From: Anisus vortex
Taxonomy: Eukaryota > Mollusca > Gastropoda > Planorbidae
Reading direction: 5' to 3'
Length of the DNA: 64,000 nt
Assembly (NCBI GenBank): GCA_949126835.1
Contig: OX421499.1
Span: forward strand, 3,922,553 to 3,986,552
Shown here: piece after piece, positions 19,391-31,512 of the stretch
Position numbering within the stretch: position 1 is the stretch's first letter
Layout of the letters: the number at the start of each line of letters is the position of its first letter
Made by a program: the position numbers and the translations under genes
Notes under the pieces: generated by a model
What the model saw: only the letters and a program-made list of their open reading frames with translations
What the model was told of the DNA's origin: nothing
The model's database searches: none

Positions 19391-20290
19391 TCATTTAGCC
19401 CCCCTCCCCCTCTGACGTTGTTTTTTGTTATTGTTTATCTCAACAACTTTTGGCATATTTGACCAACTAATTCTAATTAAGAAACAGTCTATTATATAAC
19501 TTATTCTTCCTAACAACGTAATATCAAATTTCAAATTAAAACGTCACGTGTCTTCTTGGTATTTTTCTTCAACTGTTATGTGATTATGTGATTTATTTTC
19601 CGTCGAAATATTAAAATTCAGTCATAAAATGTTGGTCGTTGAAAAAAGGAGGCCATATTCTATTGTTTTTATGTCTGCTTATATTTAATCAACAATAGAA
19701 CCTGGCCCTTTTATTTTTCAAGATAACGTTTTGCAAATATGAACTAATGTAAAATCACCACAAAATGTTTTGTTTCTATATGAATATTTTTGGGGCGTTT
19801 TAGGCAGAACACAGTTTTGTTACCCTGAGCATACTATGGCATGATGAGGCCAACCCACTTTCTGCACAGTAAGTGTACATTATTTACCCCAGATACCGGC
19901 CAGACATTTTAGTACAACTAAGGAAACACCATCAAGATTTGGACTAAAAAAAATAACCACAAAGATGTATCTTCATTTTACACTCGATACCTTCGGAACG
20001 GCGTCCAACACTCTGACGATAAATCCACAAAGTCTCACACTAAACCTTTGAAACTTCTGACATATTTTTTATTATAATAAGGGTCTATAGCTTTTGAAGT
20101 ATTTTAAACATCACTTCAATGTAATCTATTCACAAGTAATTGTTTCTACAAATATGCTGTTTCATATTACTAACACATTAAACATCTAAAAGCATTTTTT
20201 TTTATCCTTACATAATTTACGCGAGACACAAAGCTTTTTTCTTTCCTTTAAGATTGAGCTGCTGTGCGTGTTTGAAAAATTAAAAAAAAA
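19390..20290. other. Unique non-coding sequence
   Basis: AT-rich but non-repetitive sequence with no long open frame. It contains scattered factor-like words (CTAATTCTAATTAAG, CAACAATAG, GCAAATATGAACTAATG). No gene or element was recognised. Confidence 0.3.
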
Positions 20291-20317
20291 AAACTTCTGC
20301 TTCTATGTTATGGCCTG

Positions 20318-20560
20318 CAGGTTTTGTCGCCCGGCGAGGGCCATTTCACGGCTGGGCGCGGCCATTGACGCAGCCGGGGGCGCCCGGGGAGCAGGGTTCA
20401 TTGATAACGTCAAAATACCTTTAGGTAGCAGCGGGCGGGTGGCTTCATCATTTTTTTAAAAACCGTTCGCCCTTGTCATCGCGCGTGGTGGTGTGTATGT
20501 GGTGCGCGCGCTGAAACCGGACAATTAACCCGGATGATGTAAAAAAAGAACGGCCGCTTT
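20318..20560. promoter_or_regulatory. CpG-rich island
   Basis: This short block is strongly GC- and CpG-rich (GTCGCCCGGCGAGGGCC, GGCTGGGCGCGGCC, GGGCGCCCGGGG, GTGCGCGCGCTG) in otherwise AT-rich DNA. It is not repeated elsewhere in the window. A promoter or conserved regulatory element is possible. The open frame across it lacks splice-site or homology support. Confidence 0.35.
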
Positions 20561-20834
20561 TGGAAGTGTGAATAGAGTTAATATTTCCAACGCATTGATC
20601 TACCACCCGCTAACCTACACTTCCTATCCATCGAATAGACACCCCCTCCATCCCTGACAACCAACCTTTGACTATGCGTTTGTTAACAACCATACGTTAA
20701 CTTTTTTTTTTTTGTCAACTGCTAGGAACTGAAATACAATATATTATAGCCGACGGATGCGCGGGCGGAAACAATGTCTATTCATATCAGCGTCTTCTTA
20801 ACGTACGGTAAAACCTCCATTGAATTGTCTACAG

Positions 20835-21031
20835 CAGGGTTCGAAATCATGCGGCACGCAGAGCCATTTTCACTGGAACACAGAAGACCCCCTCCCCCTC
20901 CTTGAAAAAAAATGCGTTTTTTTCTACCAGAAATTTAGTTCTAGAACAGGATATATTTAAATCTCATGGCTCGTTGAATGAATTAGAAATCCTACTTTTG
21001 CACACTATAATCAAAAGGTTGCCGACTCATG
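20835..21031 (-). mobile_element. hAT-like MITE, 197 bp, with 8-bp target duplication
   Basis: The plus-strand left end is CAGGGTTCG. The inverted right end reads CATGAGTCGGCAACC, matching the CAGGGGTCGGCAAC terminus of the copy at 2580. Flanks are GTCTACAG (20827-20834) and GTCTTCAG (21032-21039), an 8-bp duplication with one mismatch. The interior matches 2580-2755 in inverted orientation. Confidence 0.78.
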
Positions 21032-21351
21032 GTCTTCAGTAAAACTGTTGATATATATTTTAATGCACGAAATCTTTATTTTCACTTGTCGAATCGTTGG
21101 GACAGTGTAAAGGGGTGTTAAGAGTCCGTTAAAAGCTTTAAGTCCGTTAAATAGTACCGATTTTAAATGTGTTTTTCACTGGTAAAGGTGTTAATGTCAG
21201 AGTAAGTGGGTAGACTAAATTCCTATCTAGTTATGTCTTCAGCTGGTTTTTCTAAAGAGTGGCTAACTCATCTCCTGTTCCACGTTGCCAAGTCAATGCC
21301 AAGTAATTGTTTGTTGGTTTTTCGTAATAATAAAACTACATAAACCGAAGT

Positions 21352-21392
21352 AGAGTAAAATATCCCGTCTGACAAATTGATCCACAGTGCGG
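21352..21392 (-). mobile_element. SINE 3'-tail fragment
   Basis: AGTAAAATATCCCGTCTGAC followed by AAATTGATCCACAG is the inverse of the conserved 3' tail of the SINE at 61641-61899 (GATCAATTTGGGCCGACGAG, ATACTTTACT). Confidence 0.55.
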
Positions 21393-21394
21393 AC

Positions 21395-22945
21395 GCAGCT
21401 TTTCAATTTATCTCTTTCTTGGATTATTTGCCCTTACTATATCATGTCTTGCGTCCCTTGTAGCCGTGGCTTTTTCCTATCAAGTTCTCTATTAAGGCTT
21501 TCAAAACATTGTAGTCATGCCATTTTCCAGTCAAGTCCTTCCTCCATATGGGCTCTTGCCTTTACTATCTGAGGACTTCTTTTCTTGTTGGTCAAATCTT
21601 TACTAAACCATTCCGTAATCAGTGCTGGTTTAATTAAATTCTTGTTTTCTATAGCTCCATTACATTTTCATTCCACCTCTTTATGACTTTATATAAAATT
21701 TCCTTTAATTAATCTTCCATTTTCTTTCTGTACAATTTTTCTTTATATTCTTTATTCTCCCTTGCTATCGCATTCATTCCTTCTTTCTCTCTCGTTCTCG
21801 CATCTTTATTATTCATTTGTTTTTTTTTATACCTTTTTTATATCTATATCTTTTTATCATATCTCCTGCTAACGCTCTCCTTTTCTTCCTTTCCTTAAAT
21901 CCCCTTTCTCTCTCTCTCTCTCTGTCTCTCTCTCTGTCTTTCTCTCATACCATCTCTTTTTTTTTAATAGTACTTGCTCTCTGCGGGAGGATATCCAGTG
22001 AGCGACGTGGCCACCCCAACACATGACACGGAAGCGAACCCCAAGTTCATCTCAGTTTGACACAACTTTTTAGTGTATCGCGTGACCAATTGTGTGTCTG
22101 TGTGTGGGAGGGATTGGGAGGAGGGGGGCGAGAAAGGGGGGGGGAGTTTTGAAGGGTTGGAATACAGAAAAACAGATAACCCTTTAATCGTCAGAGCGGC
22201 GGGGCGGAGGTAAGAACTGATAACAATGTACGACTTTCAGTCTTTCTTTTTAAACTCGCTCACTAGTTAAGCTCCCCCGACCCCTTTCCTCACACTAAGG
22301 TACTCGCCGGGTCTTACCACACACACACTCGGCACCAGGGGCGTCAGCAGCAGGAGGCTGGCTAAGGGCTGCAAAGATGGGGTGGGGAGGTGTGAGGGGG
22401 GGGGGGGTTGCTGACGTGAGAAGAGGATTAAGGTGCCGTGGATTTGAAGAGATAAAACAACTTGATAACTCGATGCCAGACAAATTAGTGACACGCTGCC
22501 TGGAACCTGTCTCCACCCACATTGTACCCCCACACCCCCCCCCCTCTCTCTCTCTCGTTCTCAACACACACACATCCATAGACCGACCCGTCATGTAAAG
22601 ATAAAAAGCAATTACGAATTAATAACAAAAATATGATTTAAATATGTCATAATTTAATTATATAGTTATAGTCTATAGCAATAACAAAATATGTACATGA
22701 CATAATTAAATAGTAATAGTGTATCGTAAAAACAAAATATGTACATAACATGACTATATAGTTATAGCGTATGGTATAAGCAAAATGTGTGCAGACCATA
22801 GGTTAATATAATCCTATTGTCTGACTTCTGAAGCTAATAATGATAGGTTTGAATGCAAATACAATACTTCTATACATTATATTGACAGGTTTGAATATCA
22901 AGACAAGACCGTTAACCAAAGCAATTTGTTATTAAGTTCTGTATA
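21395..22945. other. Non-coding stretch with CT-rich and G/C-rich low complexity
   Basis: A pyrimidine-rich tract lies at 21780-21960 with CTCT runs at 21905-21950. G-rich tracts at 22100-22145 and 22376-22410 could form quadruplexes. Short CA and C-runs lie at 22520-22575, and an AT-rich tail with a repeated AAAATATGTACAT motif at 22625-22760. I recognised no gene or transposon end. Confidence 0.5.
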
Positions 22946-22954
22946 TTCACTAAA

Positions 22955-23237
22955 GTGGGGCATGGTCGCTGAGTGTCAGTGCGTTCGGCTTACGTACCGA
23001 ATGTCCTGGGTTCAAATCGAAGGGGATGGCTGGAATTTGTTCCTGGGACTGGAAGGTGTCCCTAGTGTTTACCTAGCTCTGATGGGTACCTACCTGTCTT
23101 TAGTTGGGGGTGTAAAGTAAAGAGTGCTGGCCACACAATCCCCTAGTATGCCGTGGCTACAGAAACCGGCGAACTCTGCTTCACCGACTCTACGGATCAA
23201 CATGGTCCGCCGGGATACTTTACTTAATTACTTATAC
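22955..23237 (+). mobile_element. Full-length tRNA-derived SINE with 8-bp target duplication
   Basis: The head GGGGCATGGTCGCTGAGTG holds a degenerate A box and TGGGTTCAAATCG is the B box. The body shares GGTGTCCCTAG, TAGCTCTGATGGGTACC and TAGTATGCCGTGGC with the other copies, and the 3' end is GATACTTTACTTAATTACTT. Perfect TCACTAAA repeats flank it (22947-22954 and 23238-23245). It is the most complete copy here, so it defines the family length at about 280 bp. Confidence 0.88.
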
Positions 23238-23245
23238 TCACTAAA

Positions 23246-24030
23246 ATACATTGACATTCTGGCAAGTTGGTCTTAGATGGATCTTAAAAAAAACTAGACG
23301 AGAACGGCGTGTCCAGAAAAGAATTTAGGACATTAGAGTCACTTAGCGATGTGGCTGGAAGTGGCTTTTCCTCTGACAGGGCAGTAACTCCATTCCTTAA
23401 ATCTCCTACCCCCCCCCCCCTCACCCTTTCACTCCTACTGCCCGTTTTCTTTTTATACTCTTGGTCACCCAAATTGAATATTTTTGTGTGGCATTTTTTT
23501 TTTTTTGGGGGGGGGGGAGAGGAGTAGGGAGCTTTTTCCTAATGTTTTGATTGACATGTAATACGCTTAGTCACACGGGGGGTTCCGATATCGCCCTAGC
23601 GTTACCTCCCTAACTCTCCCCTCCCCCACTCTCTCCCTCGTGTCCAGTGTGGTTGAACGTCTGGCTATCAAGGGAAACCTTCTCCAGAGCCACTGGACTC
23701 TCTTCTTTTTTCTTTTTTTTTAAAAACTTTGACTGCTGCCAGTCGCAGTCACGCCGTCAAACGCACTGACAGGTCTGTATCCTCAACTCTGACACCCCCC
23801 ACCCACTCCCCTCTGCACTCCATAGTGCCCGCCTAGACAAACGCACTAACACATGCACACGCACACTGACACTGACGTGTCCGCCCCTCCCTACTCTGGT
23901 GGGATGTAAGTCTGCTCTGTTAATAATAACGATATTTTTTTCAATGGGGATGGGACCAAGTGGGGCGATACAATAATTCATGAAGAGCCTACAAGAATCT
24001 AGACATACTCAACTGTAGAGGTTAGTTTTA
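23246..24030. other. Non-coding stretch with homopolymer runs
   Basis: C-runs at 23411-23420 and T/G-runs at 23494-23518 dominate. The block 23540-23900 is GC-richer and unique, including TTTTGATTGACATGTAAT (a TALE/homeodomain-like word). No gene or transposon was recognised. Confidence 0.35.
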
Positions 24031-24041
24031 TTAGACGAAAA

Positions 24042-24074
24042 TATAGATAGATAGATAGACAAATGGATAGATAA

Positions 24075-24116
<42 letters not shown>

Positions 24117-24131
24117 GATAGATAGATAGAT

Positions 24132-24193
<62 letters not shown>

Positions 24194-24220
24194 CAGATAG
24201 TTAGATAGGTAGATAGATAT
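24042..24220. repeat. GATA microsatellite, about 180 bp
   Basis: Long runs of (GATA)n with a few TGATAGAT and AGACAGAT interruptions. Confidence 0.95.
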
Positions 24221-24331
24221 AATTAAGAATTATTTATGCTACAGTTTAATTCCGCGTAGTACCATCATTTATTATTGCATCTAGGACAAAGTAGTGAAAA
24301 AACTTGTAAACCTTTTCCTACATAAATCATG

Positions 24332-25424
24332 TAGAGGAGGACCGAAATTCGGATTCGGCTTCGGAGCCGAAAGTAAACAAATTGCCTCTTTTGGGCATAG
24401 TTTCAGTTTCGGCTGAATCCAAAAAGTTAGCTTTCGGTTTGCTTTCGGTTTAGGCCGAAACTCATATTGACTTTCGGTCATCTTGCCTAGAATATCTTGC
24501 CTTTGACATGTTTGTTTTGTTTTGTCTAACCTTGTACAAATTATGTCAAAATAATTAAATATACAAATCTTATATAAAGTTTACATTGCCTTTTAGGTTA
24601 TTAAATCTTAAAGAGTATTCAATTTTCAATTTTAAATAAAATGATTTATAACACTTGAATATACACATATTAACATATTATTATATATAACATGTTAATT
24701 GTATAGTTTACTTAAATAGTACCCATAAACTAGTTATTATTACACAAATATGTGCCGTCTTTTTACTCCCTTTCTATTAACTTGCGCTGTCTGTCTGATT
24801 GTCTGATTGTCTGCTTGCAAAACTTTGCATCGATTTTTCGACCACTTCCCGTCGTCCAATCGAACTGAAACTTGGGCAGCAGACTTGTCCCGACTAACAA
24901 TACATTTTTACAAATTTTCAGCATCATAGCCTTTGGAATAGTCACGAATACCTTCGACCAATTTGCGAATCGAAGAAAAAAAAATGTCTGCCTCTACCGG
25001 AAGAGACGGAATTAAACAAACTTTTCGGATATGTTCGTTTTTAGGAAAAAAAATAGAATGAAAACGACACAATATAGACGAAACAAAGCTTTTTGCGGGC
25101 CAAAGCTAGAAAAAAAAAAGGATGCGCTAAATTTTTGTGTGGAAATTCATAAGGTATGATATCACTTATATTTATTTGTTATCTATCAAATATAAATTAA
25201 ATATAAACTTAGTTTACAAAGAAAGGGAGTATAATAAAAACTTTTTTTTATGGCTTAGTTTTTTCAATCTTTTGTTAGTCAATTTCGGTTTATCTTTCAG
25301 TTTTGGCCGAAGGTGTAGTTAAGATTTCGGTTTTGTGTTCTGTTTCGGCCGAAAGTCAATTTATAACTTTCGGTGTGGTTTCGTTTTCGGCCAAAACCTA
25401 AAATTTGCTTTCGGTCGGCCCCTA
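24332..25424. mobile_element. hAT-like element, CCGAAA-rich family, with nested repeat and 8-bp target duplication
   Basis: The ends read TAGAGGAGGACCGAA and, inverted, TAGGGGCCGACCGAA. Perfect AAATCATG repeats flank the element at 24324-24331 and 25425-25432. Both subterminal regions carry many TTTCGG/CCGAAA words as in the relative at 7186-7821. The middle (24759-25164) is a separate repeat family also found at 56714-57141. This points to insertion of that repeat into the MITE or to capture. No transposase frame remains. Confidence 0.85.
24759..25164 (+). repeat. Dispersed repeat nested in the hAT element
   Basis: It begins TTTTTACTCCCTTTCTATTA, includes TCTGTCTGATTGTCTG, AAACTTTGCATCGATTTTTC and CCCGTCGTCCAATCG, and ends GGAAATTCATAAGGTATGAT. 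An inverted copy is at 56714-57141. The family is unassigned; there are no clear terminal repeats or open frame. Confidence 0.7.
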
Positions 25425-25439
25425 AAATCATGTATGAAA

Positions 25440-25992
25440 TCTTTTAAGTAAATTATTATAATAATAATAATGTATGTTTGTAAGCGCTGCCAACGAACAT
25501 AATTTAAGCTCAGGGCGCATTTAACATTGAGCAACAATCAACCAAGAACACGGATATAATTCTCTATGCTGAAAAGGAAATAAAACTAATTAGTAATTTA
25601 AAACGTTACAAACTTAGGACAAAGCAAATAAATGTAGCATTAACCGACCTAATATTAAATGAAAACAGTATGGGTAAAAAAATTTTTTAACGCAGGTCAA
25701 TATTAAAATAATGTGTTTTCAAGTGTTGTTTTATTAAAGTGACGATAGAACTTGTCTGCCTGAGTTGGATGGGAAGTAGATTCCATACTTTCGGGCCAGA
25801 TATTGAGAAGGCTTTCAGCCCAACGGTCGTCAGAGAGAAATGTGGCGTCTCCAGAAGCGAGGAGTCCCTGAACATGAATGTTCTTTGCTGAGCATAGGGT
25901 TTGATTAGCTCATTTCTACATCGGCATGTGCGATAGCGTATCCCTACACCAGTGGAACATCCAGGATCACAAGGTAGGGGCAAATAGTGCAA
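25440..25992 (-). pseudogene. LINE ORF2 C-terminus with 3'UTR
   Basis: A minus-strand open frame (25992-25687, 101 residues) contains LKAFSISGPKVWNLLPIQLR followed by a lysine-rich stretch ending in LKTHYF. This is the standard C-terminal signature of CR1/L2/Jockey-type reverse transcriptases (FSVxGPxxWNSLPxxLRxxxS). Downstream (25686-25455) is a 3'UTR shared with 17735-17890, ending in an ATT-type microsatellite. The upstream coding part is missing, so this is a 5'-truncated insertion. The remaining frame is open but incomplete. Confidence 0.8.
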
Positions 25993-25994
25993 GG

Positions 25995-26930
25995 CTCACA
26001 ACACGTGCATAATTTCTAAACTTTTTTTTTAACAAATCTTTTTTGAATGATTAAAACTTAAATTAGATTAATTATAAACAGATCAGTTTTAGAATCCAAT
26101 TTTTTTTTCTGAAAAATTAAACAATCCCCAGAAATATATAACTTTTTCCACAGACTAAGATTGAACACTTGCTCTATTTTTAGAGCTTATATGTTTTTTC
26201 TTCCGTGCGCATCCAACAACGCTGTCCTATATAACTTCTACGCTCCTAAGTTTGCCTAAATGTTTCCGCTGTATACAACTTTCGATTTTAATCTCAATTT
26301 TTCATTGAGAAAATCATAGCGATTAAATAAAACGGAAGTGCACAGTACAAAGGGGAATCGGGAATTCCGAAAAGAAGTCATTCGAGTCATCAAATAGCAG
26401 AAATATTAATGCAAGCGGTCCATCTAATTATAGTCTGTGGATTTTCTTAAAAATCCTTTGTATAAGTATAAGTCTACATGTTAGTTTCTAGCTACTATTT
26501 ATCTAGCAATCTATGATGATGGTTTCTGAGCAAGTCCGGACAACTCTGTTTTTGCCATTAGCCTCCCCTTTTGCCATCCTCCTCAAATTATCTTTGCCTA
26601 GTACTAATCCATACCTGACAAGCGCCTGTCAGGGCGACGGGGGCCAAGCCGCTTGATAAAATGGTCCAACGGCATCCTACTCCCCTCCCTCGCCTCTCCC
26701 TCCACCCCCACCCACCGATTCCTGCCATCCCGCAGCTTCAATTTTCTCTACTTTTTCATCCTCCTTTCTCTCTCTCTCTCTCTGAGTCTGTCTTTCTCTC
26801 CCTTTAATTTTCTTTGAGTTAGCCATAAGCCCATATATCTTCCACTTTTACCAACCCTCTCTTCTTTCTATCCATCAGACATAGCTCGGGACTTAGAGAA
26901 ACACATAGATCTAAAGTGGATGATACGTAG
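25995..26930. other. Non-coding sequence with a perfect short inverted repeat
   Basis: Mostly AT-rich unique sequence. A GC-richer block at about 26540-26700 contains CCTGACAAGCGCCTGTCAGG (26617-26636), a 7-bp stem with a 6-base loop, next to GGCGACGGGGGCC. A short CT tract lies at 26765-26785. No gene was recognised. Confidence 0.4.
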
Positions 26931-26935
26931 ACTAA

Positions 26936-27478
26936 AGAGAAAGAGAGAGAGAGAGAGAAAGAGCGAGAGAGAGAAATTTGACTAATGTGGGGTTTTGTTT
27001 GTTTGTGTGTAAAAGCGAGAAAGAGAGTGAGATCAAATGAGAAAGAAATTGAAAGAGAGCGAGAGTGAAAAAAAATAGAGAAAGGAAAGAAAGAGAGAAA
27101 ATGAAAGAGAGAGAAAGCGAAAAAGAGAGAGACAAAGAGAAAGAAAAAGGGGAGAAGGGAAAGAGAGAAAAGGAGAGAGAAAAAGAAATAGAGAGATCGA
27201 ACAAAGAGAAAGAGAAAGAAATGAAAGCATAAAGAGAAAGAGAGATAAATGGACTGAAATGGAAAGAGAAATAGAGAAAACGAAAATGAAAGAAGGCAAT
27301 TGAAAAAGAGAAAGAAAGAGAAGGAGAACGAGAAAGAAAGAGAAAGGAAAGATGGTAAGAGAAGGTGAAAGAAAAGAAAACTGAAATAGAGAAATTAATT
27401 TTTTTTTTAAAGAAAGAAAAAAAAGAGAAAGATTAAGAAAGAGAGAAATAGAAAGAGACAGAGAGAGAAAGAAATAAA
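26936..27478. repeat. Long purine-rich (GAGAAA)-type tract
   Basis: About 540 bp of almost pure G/A on the plus strand with few interruptions. Open frames of serine/leucine/phenylalanine on the minus strand are by-products. Such mirror-like tracts can form triplex (H-DNA). Confidence 0.92.
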
Positions 27479-27479
27479 C

Positions 27480-28450
27480 TTTGTGTGTGTATGTGAGAGT
27501 GAGAGAATGCGTAAACTACCATTCAGTATTCTATCGTGCTAAGTGCATATTCGCTGTCAGCAGGGGCGAATACTTTTAGGGATTGATTTATTGATGCGAG
27601 CCTCTCACCCATTCCTCCCCCACTCCTCACTCCTCACACATTCCCCCCCCCCCACACACACACACACTCACACACACCTAGATAAACACTGGAACATCAA
27701 AGCACCAAAACACCAAAACTAAAGCAATAGCAAAAAGTGTATGCATGCAAAAAAAAAAAAGTTTATTAGCCACACAATGCCATTGGCGAATCTCGCTCAT
27801 ATTTTCTTTATAAATATCCTTGGTATGCTCACCTCACAAACTGTGAGTATGGTCGTGCCGAAGCAGAAAGTTGCCATGACGATATACTCTGTTCGAATCC
27901 CCCGACAAGCTTCGGTGATGGCCTGCCAGCCTCTAACCGCCTACCCCTAACCGTGTCTGAAACCTGTCCCCACCCTACCCTTCCCCCAATTTTCACCAAA
28001 GTATTACTTTGACCCGAAGGCTTTGATATGTAATTATTTTTGTTTGCCAGACTGGCATTGTGCTAACCACACTATCCATTTGTGGTCTTTGTCATGTTGT
28101 GCTTAACGTCACAATTGATAGGAAGTTTTCCGTAAACTATCATTGTTGTCTGTATGTTTTCAAAAGTGGTCTCGTTTTACGTAAAGCGGAATTTACCGAT
28201 CTTGGCCGAAAATTGGCGAAGTAAAACCATCACTTGAAATAAGAGTCGATGACTCGTTTTGAATTAATTTAAGTAAGGCGTAAAATTGTAGTAACATTAA
28301 GTGAAAATTTGAAACAAATTTATTGGAAAGAAGCTTTATTACCAGTATTGTGTTCTCATTGTTATTTAAATAGAGGTAATTTTAAAGAAATGTTAAAACC
28401 ATAGATTCATAAATGTTTAGTTGAAAATATTTTTTAAAAGGTTATCTATT
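27480..28450. other. Non-coding sequence with possible SINE scraps
   Basis: A C/CA tract lies at 27645-27670. TGTTCGAATCCC at 27889-27900 is a good B box, and on the minus strand TAGTGTGGTTAGCACAATG (near 28075-28055) is a good A box. Neither has its partner in a convincing position, so these are at most SINE fragments. The rest is AT-rich and unassigned. Confidence 0.3.
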
Positions 28451-28453
28451 CAT

Positions 28454-28880
<427 letters not shown>

Positions 28881-28899
28881 ATAGACTGACTATGAGACA

Positions 28900-29580
28900 G
28901 ACTTTAGTGCACAAAACCCATTCTCGAATTGGAAACCGCGTGTGAAAAGCACTGTTTGACCAAAATGCAAATTTCGGGGTACCGTCCCCCACCTCCCCCA
29001 TACCCTTCAACCTCTGGTCGCGCACAACGAGTGGCCCTCTTATACATGTTTTGTGGGAGGGTCAACCACTCGAGTGGCCGCGGTCCTCGGTTCCCGCCGT
29101 CACGGGCCCCCACCGCTGTTCAATTACGAGAGATAATGCTCCGAAGTGTTTTCGACAACTCCCGTAGCTATTGTCGGATGTTTGGCGTAGGAATACACGA
29201 AAACTTTCAGGGGAACTTTTTTCATTACATATTTTTTTAAACATACAACGGCGCGTAAAGGAGGGAGGGGGGGGGACTTTTTTCTCCTTTTCTCTCATCC
29301 GCTGAATACGAAATGAAATGATTGAATGTATAGAGAGGGAAATGTGTGGGGTTGGGTGGGGGGATTAGGCCCCTTTTCAGAAGGACATTGTATTGCTACG
29401 GATTTAACTGTTAATTTTATGTAGCCTACAAGGCGGGGAGAAGGGGGAAGGTTATGAGAACGATGATCAGGAGGGTGTTCAGTTTGCAAAAGATCAGGTG
29501 GGGCGCGAACAGGTGCGCTCGTGGATTCAACGGTGGAAGGTGGCGCAGTCGTTTCGATGTGTTTGCTTTGGAATTTCATT
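28900..29580. other. GC-richer unique sequence
   Basis: Unique, partly CpG-rich sequence (CGAGTGGCCGCGGTCC, CCCGCCGTCACGGGCCC) with overlapping short open frames on both strands but no splice signals or protein motifs. Regulatory function is possible but unsupported. Confidence 0.3.
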
Positions 29581-29617
29581 AGCTGTTTGGAGTTTGTTGG
29601 AGTTTGAATATCTTTAC

Positions 29618-29755
29618 TTTATATGTGTGCGTGTGTGTGTATGAGTGTGTGTGTGTATGAGTATGGGTGTGGGGGTGTGAATGTATGAGTGTGTGTGAGT
29701 GTGTGTGAGTGTGTGTGTGTGTGTGGGTGGGTGTGTGTGTGAGTGTGGGTGTCTG
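29618..29755. repeat. Degenerate GT microsatellite
   Basis: GTGTGT interrupted by ATGAGT, GTGGGT and GAGTGT over about 140 bp. Alternating purine-pyrimidine DNA of this type can adopt Z-form. A GA-rich tract follows at 29850-29905. Confidence 0.92.
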
Positions 29756-30073
29756 TATGACGAGCGCTTGAGTCTCCACTCCAGCGGTAATGTGGATCTT
29801 GAGATTTAAATGTCTTGTTACGGTGCCCATCTACCGTTAAGATAAGAGAGACAGGGGAAAGAGAGAAAGAGAGAGAGTGTGTAGAGAGAGAGAGAGAGAA
29901 AAAGAGGGTAGCGTGCCCAATTTAAAATGTAAGAGGACTATTAAACCATTTTGACCGGCTTGGGGGTCGAATGGGTGGGGTTGGGAGAGGGGGTGCCGAC
30001 TACGTCTGCTTAGCTCTACTTTATTTGAGTGCCAGCTTATGAGAGTCTTTTGAGTCACCTTCTTTGTCCTTTC

Positions 30074-30126
30074 ATATATATATCATATCATATCATATCA
30101 TATCATATCATATCATATCATATCAT
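30074..30126. repeat. ATATC pentanucleotide microsatellite
   Basis: About ten ATATC units abut the TATATATATAAA start of the first Helitron-like unit. The array therefore begins inside or next to an AT microsatellite. Confidence 0.93.
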
Positions 30127-30137
30127 ATATATATAAA

Positions 30138-31512
30138 TCTCAAAAGGAATATGTATGTGGCTGGCTGGCTGGCTGGGTATGTACATACCGCATAATCTTT
30201 TTAAATACTGGACATAAAAACGTGAAATTTGCTACAAATATTCTTTGCGTTACGGCGGTGAACACTGTCAAGGTTTAAAAAAAATTTAAATGACCGCAGT
30301 GGTCAGTTTGGTCAAAAAACGCGAATAAAACGACATATTTTGGGTTCATGTTAAAATTGCCGTTCCAACTTTTTATAGTTTTTCGATCGATCGCGCTAAA
30401 AAAATAAAAAAAAGGATGGCGTTGAGATTTTTTTCAGGATGACGTCATCAAAGTTTGCGCAGAGATAGCTAGCCGGCTTTTCGTTATAACGTCATCAAAT
30501 TTTGCGTATTCATTTAAAATTAACTTTGCTTCAATGTTTGCTAATGTATTTTATGAATGAATATAACAAAATATATTCACGTTTTAATTCGTGTCGTATA
30601 CGAAATATAAGCTTTTGTAGTTGTTGCGTGCAATCTCATTATAACTGCTTGAGTAGTAAGAGTGTATGTAAACATAACTTTTAGCTTTTTCAATTCGTTT
30701 GAAGCGGGCGTATACGCATTAAAATCTTTCTAGCGGGAAATATTTCACGTTTCAATTCGTTTCTAGCGGGCAATATTTCACGTTTCAATTCGTTTCTAGC
30801 GGGCAATATTTCACGTTGCAGTTCGTTTCGGTTGTAACGGGCGTACAAAATGTCATTCACATTTAAATTTGTGACGTATACATCGATAAACTTTTTACCG
30901 GGCAAGGTTTTATTAATTGCCGTATATATTAACTGTGTAGCGGGCAATCTCATTATAACTCCATGGGTAGATAAAGTGTATGTAAAATATCATTATGCGA
31001 TTACATTGAACAAAATTTTTTTTTTTAAAGTTTCTTCTTTGTTTCTTATTGGTTTCATTTGTTATTGTTTTACATGTTGAATAGAAAAATTAATTCTAAG
31101 TTTGCTTCCAAAGCAACAATAAAAAAATAAATAGCAAATAACAAAAACAACACAACATAGGTCTGCGACTTAATGTTTGTCGTAAAAAAATATATCAAAC
31201 AATCATTTTTTTTTAAATAAAAGTACTGTCGAATGTTCTTTATCAATGAATAGAACAAAATATATTCACGTTATAATTTGCGTCGTAATTTATAGCGGGC
31301 AATTTTTTAACTGTTATAATGGGTAATGGGTAATGATTTTAACGGGTAATTTATGTTGTAGCGGGCAAATAAAAAATTACCTCACGTTTAAATTCGTGTC
31401 GTAGGTCGTGCGGGCAATATCATTATAACTGCTTGAGTAGTTAGAGTGTATGTAAACATAACTTTTAGCCGGTTCGGAGGACCGGGCACATACCGGCTTG
31501 TATATATATAAA
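30138..31512 (+). repeat. Array unit 1 (A-type head, B-type end, divergent middle)
   Basis: The shortest unit (1.375 kb). The head is A-type (GAATAAAACGACATA; ATCGATCGCGC). The middle lacks the 19-bp array but has about three copies of a 33-bp repeat at 30731-30829 (TTCTAGCGGGCAATATTTCA type). It ends CCGGTTCGGAGGACCGG, CTTG. As the array edge it is the most diverged unit. Confidence 0.8.

Noticed and set aside
22267..22598. Overlapping open frames in GC-rich sequence
   Set aside because: Frames on both strands over G/C runs, without splice sites or recognisable motifs.
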